A stretch of DNA of 64,000 bases from Paracoccus sp. (in: a-proteobacteria) (GCF_030538655.1 NZ_JAUNTO010000006.1:62001-126000), one strand, 5' to 3'. Shown: positions 52,548 to 64,000, numbered from the stretch's first letter. Made by a program: numbers and translations. The notes: a model not told the origin generated them from the sequence alone.

Positions 52548-53771
52548 CTAGCCCATCGACGCAAAGCTTTCCACCCATGCGATTTGCGCGGGCAGGCAGT
52601 GGTTGTGCAGATCATAGCCGCCCGTGATGGTCTGGCGCGCCGCGGTGGTCAGGCGGGGCGCATCGGGGTCGCCCGCAAGGCCCTGCACCAGCCTGTCAGA
52701 CAGCACATCCACGTCGAAAAACGGCACCAGACGACCGTTTTGACCGTCCACAATCAGTTCGCGCACAGGTTCGGTATCGGATGCGACGATCAGCGGGCCT
52801 GCGGCCATCGCCTCGGTCAAAGACCATGACAGAACAAAGGGATAGGTCAGATAGCAATGCACCCGCGCCACTTGCAGCAGCGACAGGTATTGCACATAGG
52901 GCACCCGACCCAGAAAGTGAACGCGCGACAGGTCCAGTCGGGGGCCGACCTCGGACATCATCTTGATTTTCCAGCTTTCCGCATCCTTTGGCACGCCGCC
53001 ATAGCTGACGCCTTCGCCGCCGACGATGACGACCTGCGCGTTCGGACGCGCCGCCAGCACCCGCGGCAAGGCGCGCATGAAGATATGAAACCCGCGATAG
53101 GGTTCCAGCGAGCGGACCACAAAGGACAGCACCTCATCGCCGGGTTTCAGCGCCTGGCCACCTGGCAGAATCAGGCGTGCATCGGGGTCGGGGCGGATGT
53201 GGCGAGTGTCGATACCGTCATGAATTACCGTGATTTTCTGGCGCAGTTCCAGGGGAAAGCTGTCCGCCTGATAGCGGGTCGGCGACAGCGCGGCATCGGC
53301 CTGCACGATGCCCTGAATCAGATGCGCGGAGCGGGCCACGGTCAGCACCCGCGACTCATCCGTCGCGCTGCTGAATTCGGGGTCAAAGCCGACATCCTGA
53401 CCACGGGTGCGATACAGCAACTCGGCATAGATCAGCAGCTTGGCGTCGGGGTAAATTTCCTTTAGAAACAAGGTCTCGCCCCAGCCGGAATGGCCGATAA
53501 TCACGTCGGGCGTGAACCCGTGCCGGTCGCGCAGCGCCCGGCATCCGCGCGCCGCCATCCAACCGCGTTCGGCATATTCGGCATAGGTTTTGCCCAATTG
53601 CGGCGGCTTCTCTAATGGTTGCGGGGCCTGATAACGGACCACCGGCACCGGGCTGGGACGCTGGTTCTTTTCGTCGGTCAGCGCGATCACCTGATGGCCG
53701 CGCGCGGCCAGGGCCGGGGCGAGGTGGGGGAACTGACCGGGGAAGTTCTGGTGGACGAACAGGATGCGCAT
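52548..53771 (-). CDS. Glycosyltransferase family 4 protein
   Basis: 407 residues from the ATG at 53771 (MRILFVHQNFPGQFPHLAPALAARGHQV, a typical GT4 N-terminus); the frame stays open to 53906 but that part is the 11-bp repeat region read as protein. GT-B fold with the C-terminal sugar-nucleotide site in YLTYPFVLSWSLTEAMAAG and the ExxVR-like EPVREL. Likely adds sugars to surface polysaccharide or another glycan; donor and acceptor unknown. It ends 27 bp after the cysS start (same strand). The array at 53879-53917 lies 108-146 bp upstream. Confidence 0.88.
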   Translation of the reverse strand: MRILFVHQNFPGQFPHLAPALAARGHQVIALTDEKNQRPSPVPVVRYQAPQPLEKPPQLGKTYAEYAERGWMAARGCRALRDRHGFTPDVIIGHSGWGETLFLKEIYPDAKLLIYAELLYRTRGQDVGFDPEFSSATDESRVLTVARSAHLIQGIVQADAALSPTRYQADSFPLELRQKITVIHDGIDTRHIRPDPDARLILPGGQALKPGDEVLSFVVRSLEPYRGFHIFMRALPRVLAARPNAQVVIVGGEGVSYGGVPKDAESWKIKMMSEVGPRLDLSRVHFLGRVPYVQYLSLLQVARVHCYLTYPFVLSWSLTEAMAAGPLIVASDTEPVRELIVDGQNGRLVPFFDVDVLSDRLVQGLAGDPDAPRLTTAARQTITGGYDLHNHCLPAQIAWVESFASMG

Positions 53772-53878
53772 AAGGGGGTGATAGCCGCCGCGCAACGTTC
53801 GCGCAACGCGGCGTGCGGTAGATGGTGCAACGGGGGCAGGAAAGGCCAGCAAATGCTGGGTTTGGCGCCGCACAGACT

Positions 53879-53917
53879 GTGCACAGGCTGTACACAGCCT
53901 GTACACAGGTCGTGCAC
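53879..53917. repeat. Four GTRCAC hexamers phased every 11 bp
   Basis: GTGCAC at 53879, GTACAC at 53890, GTACAC at 53901 and GTGCAC at 53912, each exactly 11 bp apart; most units are followed by AG. The minus-strand sequence between the array and the glycosyltransferase carries two CGTTGCGCG elements also 11 bp apart. The same two elements, in the same order, precede the DUF3422 gene. The 790 bp beyond (53925-54714) are comparatively AT-rich, with no ORF I can support. Confidence 0.8.
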
Positions 53918-54714
53918 AGCCGGGCGGGTGTTGCGCGGAAAAACGCCCCGGACGGGCCGGGGCGGTTGGGTTGTGTCAGTGTCGGAACAGGCCGCGTTGT
54001 GGCAGGGCAGCAGGGAGCGGATCGACAGAAGGGCGGTGACGTTGAAGAAGTCAGAGTAGAGATGCCCGTCAATGCTGAAGTTCAGCGTTGGCAGATGGCT
54101 ATATTCGGTAACAGGCCCAGGCGACGTCCATGTAAAGGGACGGTCCGGAAATGGAATGTCGATGCCAGATATTTATAAGATTTCCGACAATTCATATAGT
54201 TAAGCAGATTGTTTTTGTAACAATATATTGCCAAAATTGATCGGCCTGAAGCTGAATTGATGGCGGACAGGCGCGCGATTATAGGCGGCGCTGCCATCAA
54301 TCGCGAATCCGTTCCCAGTGGCATTCACGGCCGCATTTTCAGCCCGGCTCCGTGGAACTGAAGTGAAATCAAAGCCAGACAGCTATTTCGCAGACTAAGC
54401 ATTCGAGAAAATGTTTGCCTCAGGCTGATCTTGTCCGTGTCGCGCATATGGTAGAAGGTAACAGCATTCCTCTTGCTGAAACCCCATAAAAGGCGGAACG
54501 GGAGCGGAGTCTTGCATGATTGGGACCGACCAACCATCAAGTGGATCTCCTGTATCCACCTTATAAAACTCACTTGCCCCCGAGAAATCAAATTGCCACC
54601 ACCGCAGAGGTTATTGCGCAAGTTATCGCCACGCCCCCTTTATTGATTCACCTTGATCGCCAGGGGTGGGCAAAAAACATACCGCACGCCCAGATGATTG
54701 CACATGACAACCCA

Positions 54715-56309
<1,595 letters not shown>

Positions 56310-56313
<4 letters not shown>

Positions 56314-57413
56314 CTGAATGTCTTTCGCGGGTCAAAGGCGTCGCGCACGCCCTCGAAGATGAACACAAGCAGCGACAGCATGATCGCGAAGGTGAAGAAG
56401 GCGGTGAAGGCCAGCCACGGCGCTTGCAGGTTCTGTTTCGCTTGCAGCGCCATTTCGCCAAGGCTGGCGGACCCGGCGGGCAGGCCGTAGCCAAGGTAAT
56501 CCAACGCCGCCAGCCCGGCGATGGTGCCGGTCACGACGAAGGGCAGCATGGTTAACGTCGCGACCATGGCGTTCGGCAGGATATGGCGGAACATGATAAT
56601 CCGGTCGGAAACGCCCAAGGCGCGGGCGGCGCGGACATATTCAAAGTTGCGCGCGCGCAGGAATTCGGCCCGGACCACGCCGACAAGGGCAGGCCAGCCG
56701 AACAGGATGGTGACGAAAACCAGCAGCCAGAAAGATCGGCCCAGGATCGCGAACAGGATGATAATGACGTAAAGTGAGGGGGTTGATGCCCATATCTCTA
56801 GTATTCGTTGAAACACCAGATCGGTGCGCCCGCCGAAATAGCCTTGAATCGCCCCCGCCGTGATCCCGATGCTGCTGGCCACCACCGTCACGATCAGCGC
56901 AAACAGCACCGAGGTGCGAAAGCCATAGATCACCCGCGCCGTGACATCGCGGGCGGTGTCATCAGTGCCAAGCCAGTGGTTGGCGTCAGGCGCGCTTGGC
57001 GCGGTGCCGACGTTGTTGATGGTGCGGAAGTGATAGGGGATCGGCGGCCAGATCATCCAGCCCTGCTCATCGCGCGGCACGTCGGTTAATCCGCTGCGGA
57101 CAGCGGCCATGAAATCTTCGGGCTCGTCCCAGCATTCTTCGCGCCCGCCGGAAACGATAAGGCATTGCACCGCCGGGTCGGAATAGATCGCCTGCGTGCC
57201 GAAATCGCCGCCGAAGGTGGTTTCGGGATAGAACTTGTAGCTGGGAAAGTAATATTCGCCGCGATAGTTCACGATCACCGGCTTGTCATTGGCGATCAGT
57301 TCCGCGAACAGCGACAGCACGAACAGCGTCGAAAAGATCACCAGCGACCAGAAGGCGCGGGAATTGCGGCGGAAATTGCGCCAGCGGCGGCGGTTGAGTT
57401 CAGACATCGCCAT
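56310..57413 (-). CDS. yejE: Peptide ABC transporter permease (YejE)
   Basis: 367 residues. OppC-type permease with the long periplasmic insert typical of YejE: residues 45-140, including NYRGEYYFPSYKFYPETTFGGDFGT, then LGTDDTARDVTARVIYGFR. C-terminal EAA loop NFEYVRAARALGVSDRIIMFRHILPNA. MSELNRRRWRNFRRN two codons in may be the true start. Overlaps yejB by one base. Confidence 0.92.
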
Positions 57414-58489
57414 CAGCCCGCCCGCGATTCAAAGTCGATGCGCGGATCGACAAACACATACATCATGTCGGACAGGATACCGACGACAAGGCTCATCAAT
57501 CCAAAGACGTAAAGCGTGCCGAAGATCACCGGGTAATCGCGCTGCACGGCGGCCTCGAACCCCAGGCGGCCAAGGCCGTCCAGCGAAAAGATCGTCTCGA
57601 TCAGGATCGAGGCGCCAAAGAACACACCCAGAAACATCGCCGGAAAGCCCGCGATCACGATCAACATCGCATTACGGAAAACGTGGCCGTAAAGGACGCG
57701 GCGTTCGGTCAGACCCTTGGCGCGGGCAGTCATCACATATTGCTTGTTGATTTCGTCCAGAAAGCTGTTCTTGGTCAGCAACGTCAGCGTGGCAAAGCTG
57801 GAAATCGTCATCGCCGTCACCGGCAGGGTGATGTGCCACAGGTAATCCTTGATCTGCCCCAAGGTGGACAGATCGGCGAAATTGTCGCTGGTCAGGCCGC
57901 GCAGGGGGAAGATTTTCCAGTATGATCCGCCCGCGAACAGCACCATCAGCAGCACGGCGAACAAAAAGGCCGGGATGGCATAGGCCATGATGATGATGCC
58001 GCTGGTCCATGTGTCAAAGCGGCTGCCGTCGCGCACCGCCTTGCGGATCCCCAGCGGGATCGAGATCAGATAGGCCAGCAGCGTGGACCACAATCCCAGC
58101 GTGATCGACACCGGCATCTTTTCCAGCACCAGATCCACCACGCTGATCGACCGGAACCACGACCGCCCGAAATCGAAGGTCAGATAATTGCCCATCATCG
58201 ACAGGAACCGCTGCACCGGCGGCTTGTCAAAGCCGAATTCCTTTTCCAGTTGCGCGATGAATTCCGGCGGCAGGCCGCGCGCACCGGCGTATTGATCCTG
58301 CTGACCGCCCCCCGCCTCGGCCCCGCCACCGGCGATGTTGCGGAACACGTCGCCTTCGCCCTGCATCCGCGCGGCGATCTGTTCGATCGGACCGCCGGGC
58401 ACGAACTGGGTCAGCGTAAAGTTGACCAGCATGATCCCCAGAAGGGTCGGGATTATCAGCAGCAACCGCCGCAGGATATAGGCGCCCAT
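57413..58489 (-). CDS. yejB: Peptide ABC transporter permease (YejB)
   Basis: 358 residues. N-terminal [39 protein letters not shown], a YejB/OppB hallmark, then a soluble insert with [15 protein letters not shown] and six hydrophobic segments; EAA loop [24 protein letters not shown]. First gene of yejBEF. No YejA binding protein is adjacent in the window. Confidence 0.92.
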   Translation of the reverse strand: MGAYILRRLLLIIPTLLGIMLVNFTLTQFVPGGPIEQIAARMQGEGDVFRNIAGGGAEAGGGQQDQYAGARGLPPEFIAQLEKEFGFDKPPVQRFLSMMGNYLTFDFGRSWFRSISVVDLVLEKMPVSITLGLWSTLLAYLISIPLGIRKAVRDGSRFDTWTSGIIIMAYAIPAFLFAVLLMVLFAGGSYWKIFPLRGLTSDNFADLSTLGQIKDYLWHITLPVTAMTISSFATLTLLTKNSFLDEINKQYVMTARAKGLTERRVLYGHVFRNAMLIVIAGFPAMFLGVFFGASILIETIFSLDGLGRLGFEAAVQRDYPVIFGTLYVFGLMSLVVGILSDMMYVFVDPRIDFESRAG

Positions 58490-58614
58490 TGGCCGTTCGT
58501 GCCCCTTTTGCCTTGCCTTGCCTTGCGCTGCCGGTCTGTTGCCAGCCTTGCGTGCGAATGGATGGTCTTGTCCGCGTTTCCCGCCCGGAAATCAAGACAA
58601 CTGCCTGCGATAAA

Positions 58615-59703
58615 TCAGGGCGTCGGCTGGATTTGGGGCAGGATCACGGTGAATTGGCTGCCTTTGCCCGGTTCGCTGTCAATCCGCAGCCGCCCGCGAT
58701 GGCGGCTGATGATGTGTTTGACGATGGCCAGCCCCAGACCCGTGCCACCCTGAGACCGCGACCGGCTGCTGTCCACGCGGTAAAAGCGTTCCGTCAGGCG
58801 CGGCAGGTGCAGCGGGTCGATGCCCTCGCCCTTGTCCTCGACCACGACGGCCCATGCGGGGCCGCGCAATACGGGTTCGTGCGGCAGATGCGACAGGCGC
58901 AAGGTGACACTGCCGCCGCTGCCGCCGTATTTCACCGCGTTTTCGACAAGGTTCTGAAACACCTGCACAAGCTGATCGTGATCGCCCGCAACCCAGGCCT
59001 GAATGTCGGCGCCCTGAACGTGAACCGTCACCCCGGCGGCGGTCGCGGTTGGGGTCAGCGTGGCGGCCACCATGCGCACCAGACCGGCAAGATCGATGGT
59101 GTTGATCGGTTTGCGCCGCTCTTCGGATTCCACCCGGCTGAGCGACAGCAGGTCCATGACCAGCCGGTTCATCCGCCCGACCTCTGATTCCATGATCTTC
59201 AGAAAACGGTCGCGGGCATTGGCATCATTGCGGGCCGGGCCGCGCAGCGTTTCGATAAAGCCCATCAGCGCGGTCAGCGGCGTGCGCAATTCGTGACTGA
59301 CATTGGCCACGAAATCGCGCCGCATCTGTTCGGCATATTCCTGCCCGGAACGGTCGAGCAGCGTCACCGTAACCCCCCCGCCCGCCATGTCGATGGCCGC
59401 CACGGTCACATCACAGGCCAGATCGCGCCCAGCTGTGCCGATATTGACCCGCAACGTATGTGCATGAGGCGTGCCATGCGCGGTGACAGCGCGCGGGTCT
59501 TGTGTGGCCAAGGCCCGTTCCACCGCATCCACGATCATCGGCTGGCGCAGCACGGTCACAAAGGGGCGATCCAGCAGATCATCGCCGAACATCGCCCGCG
59601 CCGTGGCGCTGGCCGCAACGACCCGCGCCCGCCGGTCCAGCACCAGAATCGCCACCGGCACCGATTGCAGCGCGGCGTCGATCACTGCCGGGCGCGACGA
59701 CAC
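58615..59703 (-). CDS. PhoR-like sensor histidine kinase without membrane segments
   Basis: 362 residues. PAS domain (residues 10-115, VPVAILVLDRRARVVAAS), then H-box FVANVSHELRTPLTAL, N-box NLVENAVKYG, G1 DKGEGI and G2 GGTGLGLAIVKH: a complete HPK1a kinase. Sequence closest in style to PhoR, but no transmembrane helix is present and no phoB or pst gene is nearby, so phosphate sensing is uncertain. The cognate regulator is unknown. Its start lies 5 bp after the gamma carbonic anhydrase stop, suggesting one operon with that gene and gmk. Confidence 0.85.
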   Translation of the reverse strand: MSSRPAVIDAALQSVPVAILVLDRRARVVAASATARAMFGDDLLDRPFVTVLRQPMIVDAVERALATQDPRAVTAHGTPHAHTLRVNIGTAGRDLACDVTVAAIDMAGGGVTVTLLDRSGQEYAEQMRRDFVANVSHELRTPLTALMGFIETLRGPARNDANARDRFLKIMESEVGRMNRLVMDLLSLSRVESEERRKPINTIDLAGLVRMVAATLTPTATAAGVTVHVQGADIQAWVAGDHDQLVQVFQNLVENAVKYGGSGGSVTLRLSHLPHEPVLRGPAWAVVVEDKGEGIDPLHLPRLTERFYRVDSSRSRSQGGTGLGLAIVKHIISRHRGRLRIDSEPGKGSQFTVILPQIQPTP

Positions 59704-59708
59704 CGGCG

Positions 59709-60230
59709 CTATACCACGGGGCGCAGCCCGGCGCGAAAGCGGGCAGCGTTGGCGCGATAACGCTCGGCCGATTTCAGCAGGCCGGCGCGTGCCTCGGGCG
59801 ACAGTTCGCGCACAACGCGACCGGGGGCACCCATGACCAGCGCGCCGGGCGGGATTTCCTTGCCCTCGGCGATCAGCGCCCCTGCCCCGATCAGCGCGCC
59901 CGCGCCGATTTTCGCGCCGTTCAGCACCGTGGCGCCCATGCCGATCAGCACACCGTCACCGATGGTGCAACCGTGCAGCATGGCGCGGTGGCCGATGGTG
60001 CAATCCGCGCCGATGGTCAGCGGAAAGCCGGGATCGGTGTGAAAGCAGCACAAGTCCTGCACATTCGAGCCGCGCCCGACACGGATTTCATCGTTATCGC
60101 CACGCAGCACCGCCCCGAACCAGACCGAGGCCCCCTGTTCCAGCACGACGCGGCCCATGACCTGCGCATCCGGCGCCACCCAGGCATCCGCCGCGATGTC
60201 GGGGGCGATGCCATCCAGTTCCCAGATCAT
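59709..60230 (-). CDS. Gamma-carbonic anhydrase family protein (YrdA/PaaY-like)
   Basis: 173 residues. Left-handed beta-helix of hexapeptide repeats from about residue 15 to 125 (for example [25 protein letters not shown]), with histidines at CCFHTDP, IGHRAML and the next turn as candidate zinc ligands, then a C-terminal helix. YrdA-type homologues bind zinc, but carbonic anhydrase activity is often not proven. Overlaps gmk by 4 bp. Confidence 0.9.
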   Translation of the reverse strand: MIWELDGIAPDIAADAWVAPDAQVMGRVVLEQGASVWFGAVLRGDNDEIRVGRGSNVQDLCCFHTDPGFPLTIGADCTIGHRAMLHGCTIGDGVLIGMGATVLNGAKIGAGALIGAGALIAEGKEIPPGALVMGAPGRVVRELSPEARAGLLKSAERYRANAARFRAGLRPVV

Positions 60231-60865
60231 GCCCGCTCCTCCATAAGATTTTTGACGAAGGGACCAAGGCCGACGGCGCGGGTGCGGCGCAGACGCTCGG
60301 CCGTCAGGATGGCGCGCAGTTGCGCCTCGGCCTTGTCCAGATCGTCATTGACCAGAACATAGTCATATTCGGCCCAATGGCTGATTTCGTCGCGCGATTG
60401 CGCCATGCGGTTGGCGATCACCTGATCGCTGTCTTGCGCGCGCGACCGCAGGCGACGTTCCAGTTCGGGCAGCGAGGGCGGCAGGATGAAGATCGACACC
60501 ACATGCGCGCCAAGCGCCGAGGCGCGGATCTGTTGCCCGCCCTGCCAGTCCACGTCGAACAGCGTGTCGCGCCCGGCCCGCATCGCCGTTTCCACCGGAT
60601 CGCGCGGGCTGCCATAGTAATTGCCGAACACCTCGGCATGTTCCAGCATCCGGCCCTGCTGCACCATGTCGCGGAAATCCTGCACGGTGGTGAAATGGTA
60701 ATGCTGGCCGTCCACCTCGCCCGCGCGGGGGGGGCGGGTTGTGGCCGAAACGGAAAAGCGCAGGCTGTCATCCCGGTCCATCAGCCGCCGCGCCAGTGTC
60801 GATTTGCCCGCACCCGACGGTGACGACAGAATGATAAGCAGTCCGGTGCGATCCATGGCGCCCAT
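60227..60865 (-). CDS. gmk: Guanylate kinase
   Basis: 212 residues. P-loop [10 protein letters not shown] near residue 15, GMP-binding stretch [22 protein letters not shown], and [11 protein letters not shown]. Converts GMP to GDP. First gene of the gmk, gamma carbonic anhydrase, histidine kinase unit. [15 protein letters not shown] three codons in could be the start. Confidence 0.96.
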   Translation of the reverse strand: MGAMDRTGLLIILSSPSGAGKSTLARRLMDRDDSLRFSVSATTRPPRAGEVDGQHYHFTTVQDFRDMVQQGRMLEHAEVFGNYYGSPRDPVETAMRAGRDTLFDVDWQGGQQIRASALGAHVVSIFILPPSLPELERRLRSRAQDSDQVIANRMAQSRDEISHWAEYDYVLVNDDLDKAEAQLRAILTAERLRRTRAVGLGPFVKNLMEERA

Positions 60866-61016
60866 CCCAAAGCAGAGTGGCCGCGCGCGCCCCGCGCAAC
60901 CGATGCCCTGACATGCCCTGCCCCGCTGCGGGGGTCAAGATCACCCTCGGTCTTAACCATCTGTTAATATGGGAATCGATTTCGATATGAGATATGGTTA
61001 TATCGGCAGGGTAACA

Positions 61017-61766
61017 ATGAGTAATTCTTGCAGGTGTCTTGTGTCTGACAGCGATGGTTCTGCCGACCAGCCCGGCATTATGGCCGAACAGGGCGGTCAG
61101 GTGCTGCGCATGGTTGATTTCAATCCCGAACAGCCCGCGCGGATATTATCCGATTTGCGCGCCTATTGGCAGGGGCTGCGCAAGGGGCGGGCGGTTCCGC
61201 TGCGGTCCGATATTGAACCGCGCGGCATTCACCGGGCACTGGACCATGCCTTCATTCTGGAACGGATCGCACCGGGGGCGGCGCGGTTCCGTCTGGCCGG
61301 GCGGCATCTGATTGACCTGATGGGGATGGAGGTGCGGGGGATGCCGGTGTGTTCGTTCCTGAACCCTGCCTCGCGCGGGCGGTTGTCGGATGTGCTGGAA
61401 ACCGTGTTCAAAGCCCCGCAGATCGCCGAATTGCGGCTGTCCGGCCCTGCCGATTACGGTCGTCCCGCGATCAGTGGCCGAATGTTGTTGCTGCCGCTGC
61501 GGTCGGATCTGGGCGATGTCACCCGCGCCCTTGGCTGTCTGATCGCAGAGGGTGAGATCGGGCTGGCACCGCGCCGTTTTGATCTGTTGGGCGAACAGGT
61601 GACGCCGGTGATCGACGGGGCCGAGGTGATGATCCCTTCGCCCTCGGCCCGTGGCTTTGCCGATGATGCGGCGCCCTGGCGCAAACCTGTCATCCCGACG
61701 CCGAATTTGCCCGAAACGCCCGAGGAACGGCGTGCCCGGTTTCGCGTGATCGGCAGCGACGACTGA
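61017..61766 (+). CDS. PAS_5 family protein (Rhodobacterales small PAS protein)
   Basis: 249 residues from the ATG at 61017; an ATG at 61080 (MAEQGGQVLRMVDFNP) would give 228 residues and is closer to the usual family start, and there is no strong ribosome-binding site to decide. The core RAVPLRSDIEPRGIHRALDHAFILERIAPGAARFRLAGRHL with GMEVRGMPVCSF is the PF07310 PAS_5 pattern, a single-domain PAS protein with no output domain. Role unknown; possibly a partner of a kinase or a surface-polysaccharide regulator. The 151-bp upstream gap is AT-rich near 60960-61015 and likely holds its promoter. Confidence 0.78.
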   Translation: MSNSCRCLVSDSDGSADQPGIMAEQGGQVLRMVDFNPEQPARILSDLRAYWQGLRKGRAVPLRSDIEPRGIHRALDHAFILERIAPGAARFRLAGRHLIDLMGMEVRGMPVCSFLNPASRGRLSDVLETVFKAPQIAELRLSGPADYGRPAISGRMLLLPLRSDLGDVTRALGCLIAEGEIGLAPRRFDLLGEQVTPVIDGAEVMIPSPSARGFADDAAPWRKPVIPTPNLPETPEERRARFRVIGSDD

Positions 61767-61826
61767 GGTGCCCAAAGGCCGGGGACGCTTCGCCCCCCGG
61801 ACCCCCAGAGGATATTTTCAAACGAA
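61767..61826 (+). repeat. Dispersed GC-rich intergenic repeat, copy C
   Basis: GGCCGGGGACGCTTCG, then CCCCCCGGACCCCC and AGAGGATATTTT, as at 31331-31390 and inverted at 47352-47411. It lies between the convergent PAS_5 and GNAT genes and overlaps the last codons of the latter. Confidence 0.75.
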
Positions 61827-62807
61827 AGACAGGGCCGGGGGCTGCCAGCGCATCAGCAAGCCCGCGGCGGGAACGCTGCGCGCGGCTGAGTTCAGCATGA
61901 TGTTGCCGGTCACGCTGAAACCTTCCCGTTCCAGCATATGGCGCGAGGCCGGGTTGTCGGCGAACACCTGAGCTTCGATTTCGGTCAGGCCATAGCGCAG
62001 CTGCACCTCGGCCAGAAAGGCGCGCAGCATTTCCGTGCCTAGCCCGGCACCTGCGATGGCCGGATCAAGGAAATACCAGATCGGCGGCACCTTGCCCGCC
62101 CCGATCCCGATAGAGCCGCAGACCCGATTTTTCCGCCGCGCGACCAGACGGAAAGGCGGCACCAGCGATTCGTCGGGGAACAGGGCGATCAGGTCGGTTT
62201 CGGTCATGGCGGCGTGAAACCGCAGCAGCATCCGGGCAACAGCGCAATCGGTGCCGATGCGGCGCAGGTCGTGCAGGTCGGCGGCGCGCATACCGTCGAT
62301 GGTCAGGCGCGGCGTTTCCAGCCGCAGCCCGTGGCGCGCGCCAAAGGTGGCCCGTGTCAGCAGCAGGCGGCGGCCCGGCAGGCGCGTTCCTTCGGCGCGT
62401 GACGGGATTTGCTTTGGCCCGGCGTCGCGGAACCCCAGCTTGGCCAACAGGGCGGCGGACCTGTGGTTGCCCTCGAAATGGCTGGCCGAAATCTGCGCCG
62501 AACCGCCTGCGAACGCCCGGCTGAGCGCCAGCACCGAGGCGCGCAGCGCCAGCCCGCGCCGCTGCCACGGCTGCGCCATCCAGATGCCGAAATCGCGCCG
62601 CGCCCGCACCATGCCCGCAAACTGGCCATCGACGCGGATCGCCCATTCACGGGCACCGGCGGATTTGATGAAATCCATCGCATCGTCCAGACCGTAAGGC
62701 CACGGCACCGAAGACAGCCAGCGCGCCACCTGCCAGTCGCGCAGCCCGTCGCGGATCGCGGGCGCATCTGCGGGGCGCACGCGGTCAAGCGTGACACGGC
62801 CCTGCAT
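61818..62807 (-). CDS. Tandem GNAT N-acetyltransferase
   Basis: 329 residues with two GNAT-like halves. The N-terminal half (residues 5-150) resembles RimJ/RimL acetyltransferases, with QPWQRRGLALRASVLALS as the acetyl-CoA loop and NHRSAALLAKLGFRDAG as the C-terminal motif. The second half (160-325) has RLETPRLTIDGMRAADLHDLRRI and AGAGLGTEMLRAFLAEVQ, then NPASRHMLEREGFSVTG. The acceptor is unknown. It ends in copy C of the dispersed repeat and starts 9 bp after the rnd stop, so it is co-transcribed with rnd. Confidence 0.85.
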   Translation of the reverse strand: MQGRVTLDRVRPADAPAIRDGLRDWQVARWLSSVPWPYGLDDAMDFIKSAGAREWAIRVDGQFAGMVRARRDFGIWMAQPWQRRGLALRASVLALSRAFAGGSAQISASHFEGNHRSAALLAKLGFRDAGPKQIPSRAEGTRLPGRRLLLTRATFGARHGLRLETPRLTIDGMRAADLHDLRRIGTDCAVARMLLRFHAAMTETDLIALFPDESLVPPFRLVARRKNRVCGSIGIGAGKVPPIWYFLDPAIAGAGLGTEMLRAFLAEVQLRYGLTEIEAQVFADNPASRHMLEREGFSVTGNIMLNSAARSVPAAGLLMRWQPPALSFV

Positions 62808-62816
62808 ACCGCGCCC

Positions 62817-63983
62817 CTAGCTGACGGAGACGACGCGCACCGCGCCACCGCGCGCCGACAGCGCGATCCGCCCTTCGGCCAGACGCAGCGCGTCCTGACC
62901 GAACACCTCGGCCCGCCAGCCCGACAGCGCCGGCAGATCACGCGCGCCCGAAGCGATGGCATCCAGATCACTGGCCGAAGCGATCAGTTTCGGGGCCACG
63001 CCCGCCTCGTCCGCCTTGGCCTTGAGCAGGACGCGCAGCAGATCTGACAGCGCCGGGTTTCCGGGGCGGCCCGGTTCGGGGTCGCTGGCGCGCGGCAGGT
63101 CGCGGGTTTCCATGCCCGCCTTGACCGCCGCCAGAATACCGGCGGCAATGTCGCCGCGCCGCGCCTCGCGCAGCAGCAGACGGGATTTGCCCAAATCCGC
63201 CTCGTCCGCCGGGCGGGTCGAGGCCAGTTCGACCATCGCGTCATCCTTGTAAACGCGCGAGCGGGGGACGTTGCGGTCCTGCGCATAAGCCTCGCGAAAG
63301 CGGGCCAGTTCGCGCAGCACGGCCAGAAAACGCGGTTGGTTCGACCGGGTGCGCACCTTGAGCCATGCCTCGTCCGGGCGGGTCAGATAGGTTTCGGGGT
63401 CTTGCAGGATGGCCATTTCCTCGGCCAGCCAGTCAGTGCGGCCAGACCGTGCCAATTCGGCCCGCAGAAATTCATAGATCGCGCGCAGATGCGTCACGTC
63501 GGCCAGCGCATAGGTTTTCTGCGCATCCGACAGCGGGCGGCGCGACCAGTCGGTAAAGCGCGAGGATTTGTCCAGATTGGTTTTGGCAATCTTGCGCACC
63601 AAGGTTTCATAGCCGACCTGTTCGCCAAAGCCGCAGACCATCGCCGCGACCTGCGTGTCGAACAGCGGCTGCGGGAACAGGCCCGCATCATGAAAGAAAA
63701 TCTCCAGATCCTGCCGGGCGGCGTGGAACACCTTGACCGTGCCGGGGTGGCGGAACAGGTCATACAGCGGCTCCAGCGACAGGCCATCGGCCAGCGGATC
63801 GACCAGCACCGCCTGCCCGCCATGGGTTTCAGGCAGCGCCAGCTGGATCAGGCACAGCTGCGAATAATAGGTGCGTTCGCGCAGGAATTCGGTGTCGACG
63901 GTGACATAGGGCGCGCCGCGCGCCAGATCGCAGAACTGCGCCAGCGCCTCGGTCGTGGTGATGGTTGTGATCTGGGTCGTCAT
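62817..63983 (-). CDS. rnd: Ribonuclease D
   Basis: 388 residues. DEDDy 3'-5' exonuclease: YVTVDTEFLRE (Asp and Glu of ExoI), VFHAARQDLEIF (ExoII Asp), YALADVTHL (ExoIII Tyr and Asp). HRDC domain at about 205-285. Trims tRNA 3' ends and other structured RNAs. The start at 63983 leaves only 17 bp of upstream sequence in the window. Confidence 0.95.
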   Translation of the reverse strand: MTTQITTITTTEALAQFCDLARGAPYVTVDTEFLRERTYYSQLCLIQLALPETHGGQAVLVDPLADGLSLEPLYDLFRHPGTVKVFHAARQDLEIFFHDAGLFPQPLFDTQVAAMVCGFGEQVGYETLVRKIAKTNLDKSSRFTDWSRRPLSDAQKTYALADVTHLRAIYEFLRAELARSGRTDWLAEEMAILQDPETYLTRPDEAWLKVRTRSNQPRFLAVLRELARFREAYAQDRNVPRSRVYKDDAMVELASTRPADEADLGKSRLLLREARRGDIAAGILAAVKAGMETRDLPRASDPEPGRPGNPALSDLLRVLLKAKADEAGVAPKLIASASDLDAIASGARDLPALSGWRAEVFGQDALRLAEGRIALSARGGAVRVVSVS

Positions 63984-64000
63984 AGGGGCCTTTTCGGACA

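Noticed and set aside
53772..53906. N-terminal extension of the glycosyltransferase
   Set aside because: It translates the 11-bp repeat region into repetitive Cys/Thr/Arg sequence; the family N-terminus is at 53771.
54325..54621. 98-codon minus-strand frame in the AT-richer gap before yejF
   Set aside because: No start context and no recognisable features; could be a remnant but not supportable.

Overview
The window is high-GC alphaproteobacterial chromosome, most likely from the Rhodobacteraceae (Paracoccus/Rhodobacter type). This rests on gene content: pntAB beside a lyxose-isomerase-like cupin, ubiTUV, DUF6456/DUF6477 proteins, an IalB-family protein, and three copies of a GC-rich intergenic repeat. 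The species cannot be named from sequence alone.

The key region is 9.2-15.4 kb: a compact, all-plus-strand prophage of a single-stranded-DNA microvirus (Microviridae). It carries a pilot protein (VP2), a major capsid protein (VP1), an M15-type peptidase/endolysin, an HUH replication initiator (VP4) and five small unassigned genes. It encodes no integrase. It lies between two imperfect 28-bp copies of a dif-like XerC/XerD site that share the central hexamer TACGGA, giving a predicted excised genome of 6176 nt. KOPS-like octamers (GGGCAGGG) switch strand exactly at this site: 5 of 5 on the plus strand to the left, 17 of 18 on the minus strand to the right. This independently supports the site as the chromosomal dif and places the window at the replication terminus.

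Left of the prophage are the end of a lyxose-isomerase-like gene, pntAB, a SnoaL-like/MoaF-like pair, a DUF3422 gene, a small lipoprotein, an ArsC-like protein, a DUF442 phosphatase-like protein, and a three-gene overlapping operon (redoxin, gph, CbbY-like HAD).

Right of it is an O2-independent ubiquinone operon, ubiTUV. It looks decayed: ubiV has an in-frame amber codon, and ubiU seems to have lost about 35 residues including its fourth Fe-S cysteine. Then come a TRAP QM pair, cobUTS, an oppABCDF operon followed by an ABC exporter, tRNA-Leu(CAA), lipA, a frameshifted peroxiredoxin facing oxyR, DUF6456 and DUF6477 genes, a HerA-like ATPase, a two-terminator intergenic region that may encode small RNAs, an IalB-family gene, a VWA protein, a sulfotransferase, an M48 protease and a large RTX protein.

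The last third holds a hydrolase/P450 pair, a Pot-type ABC operon, a squalene/phytoene-synthase-like gene with cysS, a glycosyltransferase, yejBEF, a PhoR-like kinase, gamma carbonic anhydrase, gmk, a PAS_5 protein, a tandem GNAT protein and rnd. Two intergenic regions, near 4.7 kb and 53.9 kb, carry GTGCAC-type hexamers phased exactly every 11 bp.
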